The notes: a model not told the origin generated them from the sequence alone. 64,000 nt of DNA from Acetomicrobium flavidum (GCF_900129645.1 NZ_FSQZ01000001.1:868001-932000); one strand, 5' to 3'; positions 52,206-61,934 are shown, counted from the first letter of the stretch. Numbers and translations: made by a program.

Positions 52206-53882
52206 TCAGCTTTGCGCCTCGACGATCATCTCGTCCATGCCACCCCCTGGAGGAACCATTGGAAATACCTTTTCAGATGTCGATATTAGGCATTCCACGA
52301 CAGCGGGACCCTTTAGGTCTAGGGCTTGTTGAAACGTGGGCTTCATTTCCTCCGGACTACGTATTTGAAATCCCGATACTCCAAATCCCCGAGCTATCTC
52401 GACGAGAGGACAAGAGGGCGGCTCCAATGTTGCCGAATATCGGCCACTCCAGAACAGTTCCTGCCATTGCCTCACCATGCCAAGGCTGGAGTTGTTTAAT
52501 ACCACTACTTTGACGGGCAGATTGTACCTGACACAGGTCTCAAGCTCTTGGACATTCATGAGAAAACTGCCGTCGCCCGATATGCAGACTACCGGCCTTC
52601 CGCTGCCGGCAATGCATGCCCCAACCGCAGCCGGAAGTCCGTAACCCATGGTACCAAGGCCGCCGGAAGACAAAAAGGTCCTAGGAATTCTGGCATCCCA
52701 ATGAAGGGCCGACCACATCTGGTTTTGTCCGACTTCCGTGGTTACCACCGAACGATCATCGACCAAGCCGCGCAATGTCCATAGTAAGCACCTTGGAGAA
52801 AGGGCTTGAGCTTCGCTGTATCCTTCCTTCGACTTAAAAAGTTCGATGCGCTTGAGCCACTCCGTACGATCTCGAGCATTAACCTCTTCAAGCAAGCCAG
52901 AAATTATTTCGCCTGCATCTCCTACCAAATAATATTGTGCCATCAAGTTTTTGTTGATTTCTGCCGGATCTGCGTCGATGTGTATGATCTTGGCATTTTG
53001 GGCAAAACGAGAGACGTTTCCGGTGGTCCTGTCTGAAAACCTGGTCCCCACGCCGATCACCAGGTCAGCTTCCATGATCGCCCTGTTTGCCGCTACACGA
53101 CCATGCATGCCGGCCATCCCTAAAGACAAATGTTCTCCCTCCGGGTAAGTGCCCTTACCCATCAATGTAGTGGCGACAGGAATGCTGAACTTGTCGGCAA
53201 AGCTTCTTAATATATCGCTTGCTCCGGAATGGATCACGCCGCCTCCGGCAATGAACACCGGTCGGTCGGCCCCATTGATGCAGTCGACAACTTGGTTCCA
53301 CATCGACAGATCTTTAAGTTTTTCAGGATGATATCCTGGGAACTCGACTTTATGAGGATATTTGAAATCCGCCTCTTCGTTTTGCACGTTTACGGGCAAT
53401 ACTATCAAGACAGGCCCCGGCCTTCCGCTAGTTGCTATGTAAAAAGCCCCCCTGACAGCAGTGGGTATCTCCGACGCATTTTTAAGCAAAAAACTGTGCT
53501 TCACCATCGACATGGAGCAGCCAAATATATCTGCCTCCTGAAAGGCATCCGTGCCCATCGATTTCGTTGCCACCTGGCCTGCGATCACAATTATGGGCGT
53601 AGAGTCCATGTGGGCAGTCGCAAGTGGGGTCACTATGTTGGTTGCACCAGGTCCGGAAGTCACTATGCATACGCCAGGCCTTCCCGTGGCTCTGGCATAT
53701 CCGTCGGCAGCATGACCGACTGCCTGTTCGTGGCGCATCAGCACGTGTCTTATCTTGGAGTCATAAAGGGCATCGTAAAGAGGAATTACGGTACCGCCCG
53801 GATAGCCGAAGACCACATCTACGCCCTCCATCTCCAACGCCCTAACGATCATTTGCGCTCCCCTTAAACGCATGGTCATCAC
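52206..53882 (-). CDS. ilvB: Acetolactate synthase, large subunit
   Basis: 558 aa. ThDP-enzyme fold with the N-terminal Glu in RHEQAVGHAADGYARATG, FAD/linker domain and the ThDP motif GDGSFLMNVQELETCVRYNL (G-D-G-x~25-N). It joins two pyruvates to acetolactate, or pyruvate with 2-ketobutyrate, as the first common step of Val/Ile/Leu synthesis. It is the last gene of ilvH-ilvC-leuA-leuB-ilvB and overlaps leuB by 4 bp. The regulatory partner is ilvH at the operon head. Confidence 0.92.
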   Translation of the reverse strand: MMTMRLRGAQMIVRALEMEGVDVVFGYPGGTVIPLYDALYDSKIRHVLMRHEQAVGHAADGYARATGRPGVCIVTSGPGATNIVTPLATAHMDSTPIIVIAGQVATKSMGTDAFQEADIFGCSMSMVKHSFLLKNASEIPTAVRGAFYIATSGRPGPVLIVLPVNVQNEEADFKYPHKVEFPGYHPEKLKDLSMWNQVVDCINGADRPVFIAGGGVIHSGASDILRSFADKFSIPVATTLMGKGTYPEGEHLSLGMAGMHGRVAANRAIMEADLVIGVGTRFSDRTTGNVSRFAQNAKIIHIDADPAEINKNLMAQYYLVGDAGEIISGLLEEVNARDRTEWLKRIELFKSKEGYSEAQALSPRCLLWTLRGLVDDRSVVTTEVGQNQMWSALHWDARIPRTFLSSGGLGTMGYGLPAAVGACIAGSGRPVVCISGDGSFLMNVQELETCVRYNLPVKVVVLNNSSLGMVRQWQELFWSGRYSATLEPPSCPLVEIARGFGVSGFQIRSPEEMKPTFQQALDLKGPAVVECLISTSEKVFPMVPPGGGMDEMIVEAQS

Positions 53883-55018
53883 ATCTCCTCGATCATCGAC
53901 CTGACCGCATCTCCAACCTGAGATGTCGTTTTGCTCCCTCCAAGTTCGATGGGAAGCTCACAGCTCGAGGAATCACGCAAATACCTGTAGACCGCGCCTT
54001 TTACGGCACCTGAGGCCTGTTGCTCTCCAAGGTGTTCAAGCATCAAGCTGGCCGAAAGTATAGCGGCCAGGGGATTAGCCCTCCCCGTGCCGGCTATTTC
54101 AGGGGCAGATCCGTGTACCGGCTCAAACATGGACAAGCCATCTCCTATGTTGGCACTGGCACACAGTCCCAAACCACCCGCAATTCCCGCCAAAAGGTCG
54201 CTCACGATGTCTCCAAAAAGATTTGGGCAAAGAATGACGCCAAACCTTGAGGGATCTTTTACCAGTTGGTAGCAGAGAGCATCTACGTTTATCAATTTGA
54301 GGTACAACCCCTCCTCCGACACAACTTCTTGCGCTAGGCCTTCCCAGAAGCCATAAAGCTCCTTTACCGCGTTCGATTTAGTGGCAAGGACTATCTCCTT
54401 CTCACCTCTTTGGCGAGCTAACGCGCATGCATAACGCGTTATTCGGCTTACCCCCAGTTTCGTGGCCAAGGCAATTTGTGCTGCCATATCCATGGCAGGA
54501 TCTACGCTCAAGTTTAGAAACCCCCGCAGCTCGTAGGAGGGGCGTTTCATGCCTATCTCCATCCTCACGCCATCGCTTGAAGCTGCACCCAAGCCTATAT
54601 AAAGGTCTTCCGTGTTCTCCCGAACGACTGCGATATCTACGCAATCTCCGCCTTTAAGCGGCGACGGCACCCCCGGAAAAGAAACGGCAGGCCTTAAGTT
54701 CACGTATTGATCGAAATAAAACCTTGTTTTAAGCAGAATGCCCCGCTCCAGTATGCCGGGGGAAACTCTGGGATCTCCTATGGCGCCCTGAAGCAATGCG
54801 TGACATTTGCCCATTTCTCCTAAAGCCTCGTCGGGCAGCACCTCGCCGGTCTTGAGATAATGCTCGGCACCGTAGGGAAACTCTTTCCAGCTAACGGAGA
54901 AATCAAAACGATCCGCTGCTGCCTCAACTGCTTTGCAGGCCTCCGGCACTACGTCCCTTCCGATGCCATCCCCGGGCAGAAGCCCTATCAAATAGTTTCG
55001 CCTGTCTGTCTTTGACAT
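53879..55018 (-). CDS. leuB: 3-isopropylmalate dehydrogenase
   Basis: 379 aa from ATG 55018 with GGAGG upstream, starting MSKTDRRNYLIGLLPGDGIG; a longer frame to 55051 overlaps leuA and is less likely. Conserved VVRENTEDLYIGLG and NLFGDIVSDLLAGIAGGLGL and the substrate/Mg site residues are present. It oxidises and decarboxylates 3-isopropylmalate to 2-ketoisocaproate with NAD. Tartrate or isocitrate dehydrogenase paralogues are possible, but the leuA neighbour supports LeuB. Confidence 0.88.
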   Translation of the reverse strand: MSKTDRRNYLIGLLPGDGIGRDVVPEACKAVEAAADRFDFSVSWKEFPYGAEHYLKTGEVLPDEALGEMGKCHALLQGAIGDPRVSPGILERGILLKTRFYFDQYVNLRPAVSFPGVPSPLKGGDCVDIAVVRENTEDLYIGLGAASSDGVRMEIGMKRPSYELRGFLNLSVDPAMDMAAQIALATKLGVSRITRYACALARQRGEKEIVLATKSNAVKELYGFWEGLAQEVVSEEGLYLKLINVDALCYQLVKDPSRFGVILCPNLFGDIVSDLLAGIAGGLGLCASANIGDGLSMFEPVHGSAPEIAGTGRANPLAAILSASLMLEHLGEQQASGAVKGAVYRYLRDSSSCELPIELGGSKTTSQVGDAVRSMIEEM

Positions 55019-55035
55019 CCCCTTCACTCCTCCCT

Positions 55036-56591
55036 TTACGCAGGAACGCACTGCGGGAAGAGATTTATGCCTCGTGCCTCAGCTATCTGCACGAGTCTGT
55101 TTATGGCATTGATATATGCCTTTATGCTGGCTTCGATGACGTCCGTGCTCGCTCCCCTTCCTTGCGCCAATATCTCCTTAAACTTTATGACTACCACGGC
55201 TTCGCCTACGGCATCCGACCTCTCGCTTACGGCAGATATCTTGTAGCTCACCAATTCCGGCTCAATACCGATTATGCGCTGTATGGCCTTGTAGGCCGCA
55301 TCGACGGGTCCGTTACCTGTTGCCGCGTCGCTATTTGTCTTTTCGCCATCCGCCAGCACAACCGTGGCGGAGCCCCTGCCGCCTGCGCCAATGCTGATCA
55401 TGAAGTCGCGAAGCTCAAAGGATTTCTTCGTCGCATTCCCCAAGATTTCGTCCACGATTAAGGCCTCAATGTCGCCGTCGCTTACGATGCCCTTCTTATC
55501 GCACAAATCCTTGAACAAGACAAAGGCCTTTGCTAACTCCTCTTCGGTGAGGTGGTAGCCTAAAGACTTTATCCTCTCTCCAAAGGCATGCCGGCCGGAA
55601 TGCTTTCCAAGCACAAGCTTCGACTCAGGGGCCCCTACGTCTTGTGGCCTTATGATCTCATACGTCCTCTTGTCGCACAGCACGCCATGCTGATGGATGC
55701 CTGCTTCATGGGAGAAAGCGTTATCTCCGACAATGGCCTTATTGGGAGGAACCACAAATCCCGTCAGGCGAGCGACAAGCCTGCTTGTGGAATATAAATG
55801 TGTCGTATTGATGTGCGTATCTACGCCAAAGTGCTCTCTCCGGGTCTTCAATGCCATGACGATCTCTTCGAGGGATGCGTTTCCCGCCCGTTCGCCGATG
55901 CCGTTTATGGTACATTCAACCTGTCTCGCCCCGGCCTTTACGGCCGCTAAGGTATTAGCTACGGCCAAGCCTAAGTCATCGTGACAATGAACGGACCATA
56001 CGAGTCCATTCGTTCCCACTTCTTTCATGACATTCGCAAAAAACCCGCTGAACTCCTCCGGGATGGCGTAACCGACAGTGTCGGGCAAATTTAGCGTGGT
56101 GGCACCGCAGTCTGCGGCTAATCTAAACGCTTGGGCCAAAAACTTGGGGTCTGATCTGCTGCCGTCTCTGCCGAAAACTCCACGTCGGGGACGAGGCTTC
56201 TGGCGTAAGTTACGGCCGATCGAATCTCACCTAAGACCTGATCTTTCGTCATCTTTAGCTTATACTGCATATGGATGTCGCTTGTGGCTATAAACACATG
56301 AATTCTCGGGCGATCGGAGTGCTTCACGGACTCAAATGCAGTCTTTATGTCCTCTTGCCTTGTCCTGGAAAGCCCTGCAATAGCAGGACCTTTGACGCTT
56401 TGAGCGATTAAGCGTACGGCCTCGGCATCGCCCGGTGAGGCCGCTGGAAACCCGGCTTCAATGACGTCAACGCCGAGGGCGGCTAACTGATATGCGATCT
56501 GCAATTTCTCCTGGGCGTTCAAATTTATCCCTGGAGATTGCTCTCCGTCTCTAAGGGTGGTATCAAACACTCTCACATAATCGTCACTCAT
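55036..56591 (-). pseudogene. leuA: 2-isopropylmalate synthase with a one-base frameshift
   Basis: Two abutting frames together give a full-length LeuA of about 517 aa. The N-terminal part (from 56591) has [19 protein letters not shown] and ends [19 protein letters not shown]. Shifting frame at about 56164-56168 restores [18 protein letters not shown], exactly the expected catalytic-barrel sequence; one G appears to be missing (GAGAC where GAGGAC is expected). The C-terminal part keeps VHCHDDLGLAVANTLAAV, the regulatory domain and the normal end. Either a real inactivation or a sequencing error. It condenses acetyl-CoA with 2-ketoisovalerate. Confidence 0.85.
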
Positions 56592-56624
56592 CTTTTTCGC
56601 ATCTCCTTTGTTCGACTGTATTTT

Positions 56625-57635
56625 CTAATCTTCCGGAGCATTTTTGGCATCTAACCACGGCATCATCTTCCTAAGCTCGGATCCAACTTTTTCTATCAAA
56701 TGATCCTTTTCCCTTCGCTGCCAGGCCCTCATCTGGGGCCTGTTGCATTGGTTTTCAAGTATCCAGTCCTTGGCAAAGAGACCGTTTTGGATATTTTCAA
56801 GCAGCTTTTTCATGGTCTCCCTCACCCTTGAATCAATTACCTGCTTGCCTGCCACCATATCGCCGTATTTGGCAGTGTCGCTGACGGAATAGCGCATCCA
56901 CGACAAACCGCCCTCGTACATCATGTCCACTATCAACTTCAATTCGTTTAAGCATTCAAAGTAAGCGATCTCGGGCTGATAGCCTGCATCGACCAAGGTC
57001 TCAAATCCCGCCTTCACCAGCTCCGTAACGCCACCACATAGCACGGCCTGCTCTCCAAAGAGGTCAGTCTCGGTTTCCTCCGCGAAGGTCGTTTCTATCA
57101 ACCCGGCACGACCACAGCCCAAGCCGCGACCATAAGCCAAAGCCATTTCCCTGGCCTTGCCCGAGGCATTTTGATATACGGCAAAAAGTGCCGGAACCCC
57201 CTTGCCCTCCTGATAAGTGCGGCGGAGCAGGTGTCCTGGGCTTTTGGGGGCAACCATGAATACGTCCACCGTGGATGGGGGGATTATCTGATGAAAATGT
57301 ATAGTAAATCCGTGGGCAAAGACCAGTGCGGCTTCTTTTTTCATGTTTGGAGCTACCTGCTTCCTGTAAACTTCGGCCTGGATGTGATCCGGTACCAAAA
57401 AAACTACAAGGTCGCTCATTCTAACGGCGTCTTCCACGTCTTTTACTTCAAGTCCGTCAGCACGTGCTCTATCCCTGGAAGCGCTTCCTTCGTGAAGTCC
57501 TACCACTACCTTGATCCCGCTGTCCCGCAGGTTCTGCGCATGGGCATGTCCTTGACTTCCGTAACCCAGTATCGCTACCGTCTTTCCCTCCAGTGCCTTC
57601 ATGTCAGCATCCCTGTCATAGTACACTTTTGCCAT
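56625..57635 (-). CDS. ilvC: Ketol-acid reductoisomerase
   Basis: 336 aa, class I. The NADPH-binding loop is [17 protein letters not shown], and the catalytic region is FLVPDHIQ...[11 protein letters not shown]. The Mg-binding [17 protein letters not shown] and later Glu residues are intact. It converts acetolactate to dihydroxyisovalerate. The ATG has GAGGAGGTAAT upstream. It is the second gene of the operon. Confidence 0.95.
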   Translation of the reverse strand: MAKVYYDRDADMKALEGKTVAILGYGSQGHAHAQNLRDSGIKVVVGLHEGSASRDRARADGLEVKDVEDAVRMSDLVVFLVPDHIQAEVYRKQVAPNMKKEAALVFAHGFTIHFHQIIPPSTVDVFMVAPKSPGHLLRRTYQEGKGVPALFAVYQNASGKAREMALAYGRGLGCGRAGLIETTFAEETETDLFGEQAVLCGGVTELVKAGFETLVDAGYQPEIAYFECLNELKLIVDMMYEGGLSWMRYSVSDTAKYGDMVAGKQVIDSRVRETMKKLLENIQNGLFAKDWILENQCNRPQMRAWQRREKDHLIEKVGSELRKMMPWLDAKNAPED

Positions 57636-57666
57636 ATTAATTACCTCCTCTTTGTATTTTTTAGCC

Positions 57667-58191
57667 TTAAGCTAACTTCAATTCGAACTCTTCTCTTCCG
57701 GGGATATTCCTCTCGAATCCTACGCGTTGCATCGCCACGGCACCGCTAGAAGCGACCTCCAATATGCCAAAGGGCCTCATTGCAGCCAAAAAGGCTTCAA
57801 CCTTGCCCTTATCCCCAGTGACCTCAAAGACCAGCGCATCTCCACCCACATCGACAACTTTTCCCCGAAAGGCTTCGGCCGTTTGAAGCACATGAGGCCT
57901 GATCTCCAATGGAGCCGAAACCTTGATCAACATGATCCAACGTTCCACATAGGGAGCCTGGCTCAAATTTCTCACCTCCACCGTCTCTATCAATTTATCA
58001 AGCTGCTTGACAATTTGATCCACAACCCTTTCGTCCCCGTCCACGACCAGGGTAAACCTGGAAAATCCATCCAAATGGCTACGCCCTACGCTTAGGCTCT
58101 CGACGTTATATCCCCTTCGTGCTATTAGCGTTGCTATCCTTGACAATACGCCCGGCTTATCTTCTGACAAAACACCTATGACATACTTCAC
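57667..58191 (-). CDS. ilvH: Acetolactate synthase, small (regulatory) subunit
   Basis: 174 aa from GTG 58191, the position that matches the family start ([20 protein letters not shown]) and keeps the AGGGGG site at a proper distance; GTG 58200 touches it. N-terminal ACT domain and C-terminal domain with [20 protein letters not shown]. It binds valine for feedback control of IlvB. First structural gene, directly after the attenuator. Confidence 0.92.
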   Translation of the reverse strand: MKYVIGVLSEDKPGVLSRIATLIARRGYNVESLSVGRSHLDGFSRFTLVVDGDERVVDQIVKQLDKLIETVEVRNLSQAPYVERWIMLIKVSAPLEIRPHVLQTAEAFRGKVVDVGGDALVFEVTGDKGKVEAFLAAMRPFGILEVASSGAVAMQRVGFERNIPGREEFELKLA

Positions 58192-58221
58192 TGCTTTCAC
58201 CCCCTTTCATGTAAAACAAAT

Positions 58222-58262
58222 AAAAAAGGTCGGGGCCCATTTATGCTACGGGTCCCGACCTT
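58222..58262 (-). terminator. Attenuator terminator of the ilv-leu operon
   Basis: Minus-strand stem AAGGTCGGGACCC ... GGGCCCCGACCTT followed by TTTTTTATT. Its 5' arm plus loop, GGGACCCGTAGC, is also complementary to GCTGCGGGTCCC inside the leader peptide gene (one G-T), so the two structures exclude each other. Confidence 0.9.
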
Positions 58263-58285
58263 GGAAGCTAAGGGTAATAAGAGCC

Positions 58286-58372
58286 CTATGCTCCGGGAGG
58301 GGACCCGCAGCTTATAATTATCAGAGCTAGCACTAGGACCAATTCCATGCGTATTACGTCCTGATGTAACAC
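58286..58372 (-). CDS. Branched-chain leader peptide (attenuator)
   Basis: 28 codons from GTG 58372, with GGAGGGG 8 bp upstream; ATG 58348 gives a 20-aa version. The core reads MELVLVLALIIIS, with nine branched-chain codons within eleven after Glu. The stop codon lies before the terminator. Stalling at the Leu/Val/Ile codons would leave GCTGCGGGTCCC free to pair with the terminator arm, giving read-through; fast translation would cover it and allow termination. Classic ilv/leu attenuation, here in a non-proteobacterium. Confidence 0.85.
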   Translation of the reverse strand: MLHQDVIRMELVLVLALIIISCGSPPGA

Positions 58373-58487
58373 CTGCGTTTCCCCTCCTTCTAGCGGTAAA
58401 TTTCTGATCATTTTAATTTGATCGCAGAGACATGTCAAGCAAATAAAATTAACTTGCAATTCAGAATATAAGGAGTCGCATCCGTCG

Positions 58488-59267
58488 CTACTTACTTGTT
58501 GCGATAGCTAGGAGACTCTGCATCACCTCCGTGTTATCGTAGGCTTCAAGCTTGCCTTCATCTCCAAGTTTGGCAATTGACGGATCTATGGGCAGTTTAG
58601 CCAAAATAGGGATGTTATGTTCTTCCAACTCTTCCGAGTGGCTAGAACCGAAGAGTTCCCACTCCTGATGACAGTAAGGACATATGGTATAACTCATATT
58701 TTCCACTGCACCCAAAACTGGTATGGACAACATGTTAGCCATGTTCACTGCCTTAATTACAACCATGGCCGAAAGGGACTGAGGCGATGTGACAGCCAAA
58801 AAACCATCTAAAGGCAATAGTTGCATGATCGTGAGGGGAGCATCAGAAGTGCCAGGCGGCAAGTCTACCAATAGGAAGTTAATCTCATCCCACATCACAT
58901 CTTCCCAAAATTGCTTTATAACGTTTGCTATGAGGGGTCCTCTCCATATCACAGGTTTGTACGGATCATCTAGGAGAAGATTTACGGACATTACGCGGAT
59001 CCCAAGATTTGGCGAGACCGGTGGAATCAATCTGGAACAAGCAGCCTTAGGCATCCCATCCACCCCTAAAAGTTTTGGAATGGATGGCCCTGTGATGTCT
59101 GCGTCTAAAATACCTACCTTAAATCCTTGTCGCTGTAAAGCTACAGCTAACAGAGCAGTAACGGAGCTTTTTCCAACGCCCCCCTTGCCGCTTCCTATGG
59201 CTAATACATGATTGACTCCTTCTTTCTTGGCTTTGTCGATTGGCGCACTATCGTGGTCTTCATTCAT
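58488..59267 (-). CDS. Mrp/NBP35-type Fe-S carrier ATPase
   Basis: 259 aa from ATG 59267, which has AAGGAGG 8 bp upstream; a longer frame to 59369 has no RBS. Deviant Walker A IGSGKGGVGKSSVTALLAVA, switch I LDADITGPSIPK, Walker B LLVDLPPGTSDAPLTIMQ and the cluster-binding CPYCHQEW near residue 195 are present. Mrp/ApbC proteins carry and insert [4Fe-4S] clusters. It is transcribed alone from the palindromic promoter at 59379-59423. Confidence 0.9.
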   Translation of the reverse strand: MNEDHDSAPIDKAKKEGVNHVLAIGSGKGGVGKSSVTALLAVALQRQGFKVGILDADITGPSIPKLLGVDGMPKAACSRLIPPVSPNLGIRVMSVNLLLDDPYKPVIWRGPLIANVIKQFWEDVMWDEINFLLVDLPPGTSDAPLTIMQLLPLDGFLAVTSPQSLSAMVVIKAVNMANMLSIPVLGAVENMSYTICPYCHQEWELFGSSHSEELEEHNIPILAKLPIDPSIAKLGDEGKLEAYDNTEVMQSLLAIATSK

Positions 59268-59378
59268 AACGAATTCCTCCTTCGTTCCCAATTGATTATC
59301 CTGATCCAAACATACATGACTCTCCATGAGGAAAAACACAGGAAATTTCTTTTGCCCCTCGTGAAGCAAACGCTGTAT

Positions 59379-59423
59379 ATTATACTTTATAGATATTGAA
59401 TATCAATATCTATAAAGTATAAT
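59379..59423. promoter_or_regulatory. Perfect 45-bp palindrome carrying divergent promoters
   Basis: Two exact 21-nt arms (left arm begins ATTATACTTTATAG and ends ATATTGA) flank ATA. On each strand it contains a promoter: TTGATA-16 bp-TATAAT toward mrp and TTGAAT-16 bp-TATAAT rightward. The symmetry overlaps both promoters, so it is probably a regulator-binding operator. The centre reads ATTGAATATCAAT. Confidence 0.75.
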
Positions 59424-60030
59424 GCCGAAGCAAAGGAACTATTCTTTTGGGTTCTCATTACCGGAATGTTTCCGCTCTAACTATTAAATAGAGCCTACCA
59501 ACCTCAAGGCAGGCAAGACCCTTGAAGAAATATGCCATGACATAGATCTCAAGAGGCTAACGAAGGTTGAGGGACGTTCGAGCATGATATTCAGCAGCTT
59601 TTTCAATCGAAAGATATCGATTAAGTTCAGCAAGCTAAAAGGGGAAGCTCGCAGAGACCATCCTTATGGAGCGGGGAATCGTGGTCGACTCCCACATGAG
59701 GACATCTCATCCCGACGCTTACGCCGTGGGGGACGCCGTACAGGTCGATATTGCCCCTCATAGGCACCCTTGCCTCCAAATACGGGCGAAGAAGGCTGTA
59801 ATGGTAATGCGGGTAAGACATCGCAGAGAAGCATATCGGTAGTCAACAATAGTGTTGGTTCTCTGTATTCATAGGTAGAGTTACACATATTCCATGCACA
59901 TGACCGGCCACATGCAGTACCAGCTTTGACTCGGGCAACCCGTTGAACAAGGCAGTAAAAGAGCACAACATCAAGCACTATGCATGGAGCAGAAGACAAA
60001 CCTTGCCCACTGAAATTGCGCAATAAGGCT
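59424..60030. other. Degenerate region right of the palindrome
   Basis: No intact gene. The first 200 bp have a protein-like frame (PTNLKAGKTLEEICHDIDLK) of unknown family, then an oxidoreductase scrap (separate entry), then about 190 bp with nothing recognisable. The rightward palindrome promoter would have transcribed it, so a gene or operon has decayed here. Confidence 0.6.
59645..59842 (+). pseudogene. Remnant of a CoA-disulfide-reductase-like flavoprotein
   Basis: The frame gives KLAETILMERGIVVDSHMRT followed by SHPDAYAVGDAVQV, the second FAD-binding motif of pyridine-nucleotide-disulfide oxidoreductases (typically GIVVDEHMRTS-DP-IYAVGDAVEV). Shifting frame restores LPLIGTLASKYGR, equivalent to the following IPLAGPANKQGR segment. 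N- and C-terminal halves are absent. It is a small scrap of a larger gene on the strand served by the rightward palindrome promoter. Confidence 0.7.
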
Positions 60031-61128
60031 TCAATGCATCGGAAGCCATGAGCCGTAGCCGCCGAAGCTCCTTTTCATATCATCATACACTCCTTTGCCT
60101 AAGAGAAATTTATATATATTGTTGGCCTTTTTCCCCGGATCTATATCTTTGAACGCCTCTGGGTATAAGACGGCGCCCACATAATAAGCGTTAGCAAAAC
60201 AGGTGCCCAAGTTTGTGGTGTAGTGGTTATAGGGGAGAGTCAAATAGACTCTCCCCTTTTTAAACGCCGACAGGTGTTCGTAAAAGTGCGGATTTTTTTC
60301 TATATCAGCCTGGATTAGATGCCTTCCGCCGCCATCGATGAAAATCACGTCCGGATCCCATTCCAAGAGTTTTTCCCTATCTATAAAAATATGGTCGCCT
60401 TTTAGTCCCTCTACGACGCTTTTAACGCCTAAAAATTCAAAAGGAGGATAGGACCTAAGAGTGCTATCGATGCCATGCGACCCTTTATGTCCAATCCCGC
60501 CTACATATACTTTTTGCCGATGTTTGCTCACTGCTGCTGTTCGTTCAAATAAGTCTTTCTTCATCTGCGTGAAAAATTCGACGAGGGCATCTGCCCTTCC
60601 ATCGTTGCATTCCATTATTCGTCCGATCAGCCTGAAGGAATCGAAAACTGTCTCGTCGAAAGTCGCCAAGTCACCATAGGACAGCACTACAACGGGAACG
60701 CCCAGTTTGTTCTGTAGTTTATTTGCGTTTTGCCCTTGCATATACGTTACAAAGAGCAGGTCGGGCTTGCAGGCAAGTGTTGCTTCTGGATCTGGTCCGC
60801 GGTCTATGTAGGCTGGTCCCCCTGGACCTATCGTGGGAAGGGATTTGAACTCCGGATGGGCGTATGCATAAGGTCGTCCCGTCGGATCCCTTTCAATTTC
60901 CTCCACGCCGACAACTTTTTCCGTCTGATTCATATAAGCTATAAGCCTAAGGGCTCCCGGTCCTGCACAAACTATCCCTTTCACGGGAAGGTCAATCGTT
61001 ACGGATCTGCCTGCCATATCTGTAACGGTAATAGATCCTGCCAATGCGACAGAGGAAGTCATCCAAAGTAGGGCAAGCACCGCACTAAAGGCCAGAATTC
61101 GCTTCAATACAAATATTCCCATCTTCAT
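60031..61128 (-). CDS. Periplasmic binding protein of a metal-chelate/corrinoid ABC transporter
   Basis: 365 aa with signal peptide ending at ALA. Class III binding fold: ITVTDMAGRSVTIDLPVKGI, IERDPTGRPYAYAHPEF, LLFVTYMQGQNANKLQNKLG and FIDGGGRHLIQADIEKNPHF. It resembles FepB/BtuF proteins for iron chelates and also molybdate/tungstate variants of this class; the ligand is not fixed by sequence. Its ATG overlaps the ATPase stop by 4 bp. Last gene of a permease-ATPase-binding protein operon. Confidence 0.85.
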   Translation of the reverse strand: MKMGIFVLKRILAFSAVLALLWMTSSVALAGSITVTDMAGRSVTIDLPVKGIVCAGPGALRLIAYMNQTEKVVGVEEIERDPTGRPYAYAHPEFKSLPTIGPGGPAYIDRGPDPEATLACKPDLLFVTYMQGQNANKLQNKLGVPVVVLSYGDLATFDETVFDSFRLIGRIMECNDGRADALVEFFTQMKKDLFERTAAVSKHRQKVYVGGIGHKGSHGIDSTLRSYPPFEFLGVKSVVEGLKGDHIFIDREKLLEWDPDVIFIDGGGRHLIQADIEKNPHFYEHLSAFKKGRVYLTLPYNHYTTNLGTCFANAYYVGAVLYPEAFKDIDPGKKANNIYKFLLGKGVYDDMKRSFGGYGSWLPMH

Positions 61129-61934
61129 GCTCCCGCCCCAACCTTTATATAACTTCTTTCATCATTTTTGGCATCCCTGGCATCGAATATTGGAATGACT
61201 ATTAGTTGATCATATACGTGCTGCATAACAACAGGAACGTTAAAAACTTCCTCTATGAGCTTGGGAGTGAGTATATCTCGTTCGCCGTAGGCATAAACCC
61301 TACCATCTCGCAGCAAGAGAAATTTGTCGGCAAAGCGAAGGGCCAAGTTTATGTCATGGACAGAAAGAACTATCGCCATGCCCCTCTCTCTTGCCAACTC
61401 GCAGAGCAGATTCATCACCTCTAACTGGCGATGAAGGTCAAGGCTGCTGGTCGGTTCATCGAGCAGGAGCACCTCTGCCTCTTGTGCTAGGGCTCGGGCT
61501 AGAGCAACTCGCTGAATCTCCCCTCCAGAAAGTTCTCTGACAGGGCGAAGGGCGTACTCTTCAAGCCCCATGGTACGCAATGCATCGCTGACTATTTCCA
61601 GATCGATATTCGATGGGTTCCATTTTATGTGCGGTTTTCGTCCCAATAGAACAGCATCGAAGACGGAAAGGTCGCTCTCATAAGAACGCTGTGGCACGTA
61701 AGCGACCTTTCTTGCTATCTGCTCACGGTTTAGCGTACTTAAACTTTCTCCATCGAGCATCACCACTCCATACCAAGGCTTTAGAAGCCCGTTTAGGCAC
61801 TTGATGATCGTCGTTTTACCCGAGCCGTTCATGCCAAGAACTGCCGTAATGGTTCCTCTGTCCACGGAAATACTTACCCCTTGCAAGATAACTTCTTTTC
61901 TGTAGCCAAATGTTATATCCTTTGCCCTTAGGAT
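61125..61934 (-). CDS. ABC transporter ATPase (FecE/BtuD type), atypical start
   Basis: Walker A VLGMNGSGKTTIIKCLNG, Q-loop VPQRSYESDLSVFDAVLLGR, signature LSGGEIQRVALARALAQEAE, Walker B VLLLDEPTSSLD and VLSVHD. The first canonical start, TTG 61886, would cut the opening strand, yet the 16 upstream codons read LRAKDITFGYRKEVI, the normal beginning of such ATPases. An in-frame TAA lies just before, so initiation must be at ATC 61934, which has AAGGGGG 9 bp upstream, or the sequence has an error. It overlaps the permease by 7 bp. Confidence 0.85.
   Translation of the reverse strand: MLRAKDITFGYRKEVILQGVSISVDRGTITAVLGMNGSGKTTIIKCLNGLLKPWYGVVMLDGESLSTLNREQIARKVAYVPQRSYESDLSVFDAVLLGRKPHIKWNPSNIDLEIVSDALRTMGLEEYALRPVRELSGGEIQRVALARALAQEAEVLLLDEPTSSLDLHRQLEVMNLLCELARERGMAIVLSVHDINLALRFADKFLLLRDGRVYAYGERDILTPKLIEEVFNVPVVMQHVYDQLIVIPIFDARDAKNDERSYIKVGAGA

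Noticed and set aside
59394-59408. FNR/CRP box at the centre of the 45-bp palindrome
   Set aside because: TTGA and TCAA halves are present but only 3 bp apart; FNR needs TTGAT-N4-ATCAA spacing, so I leave the regulator unassigned.
59664-60023. 119-codon minus-strand frame in the degenerate region
   Set aside because: No RBS, odd composition, and the plus strand carries a recognisable flavoprotein scrap at the same place.
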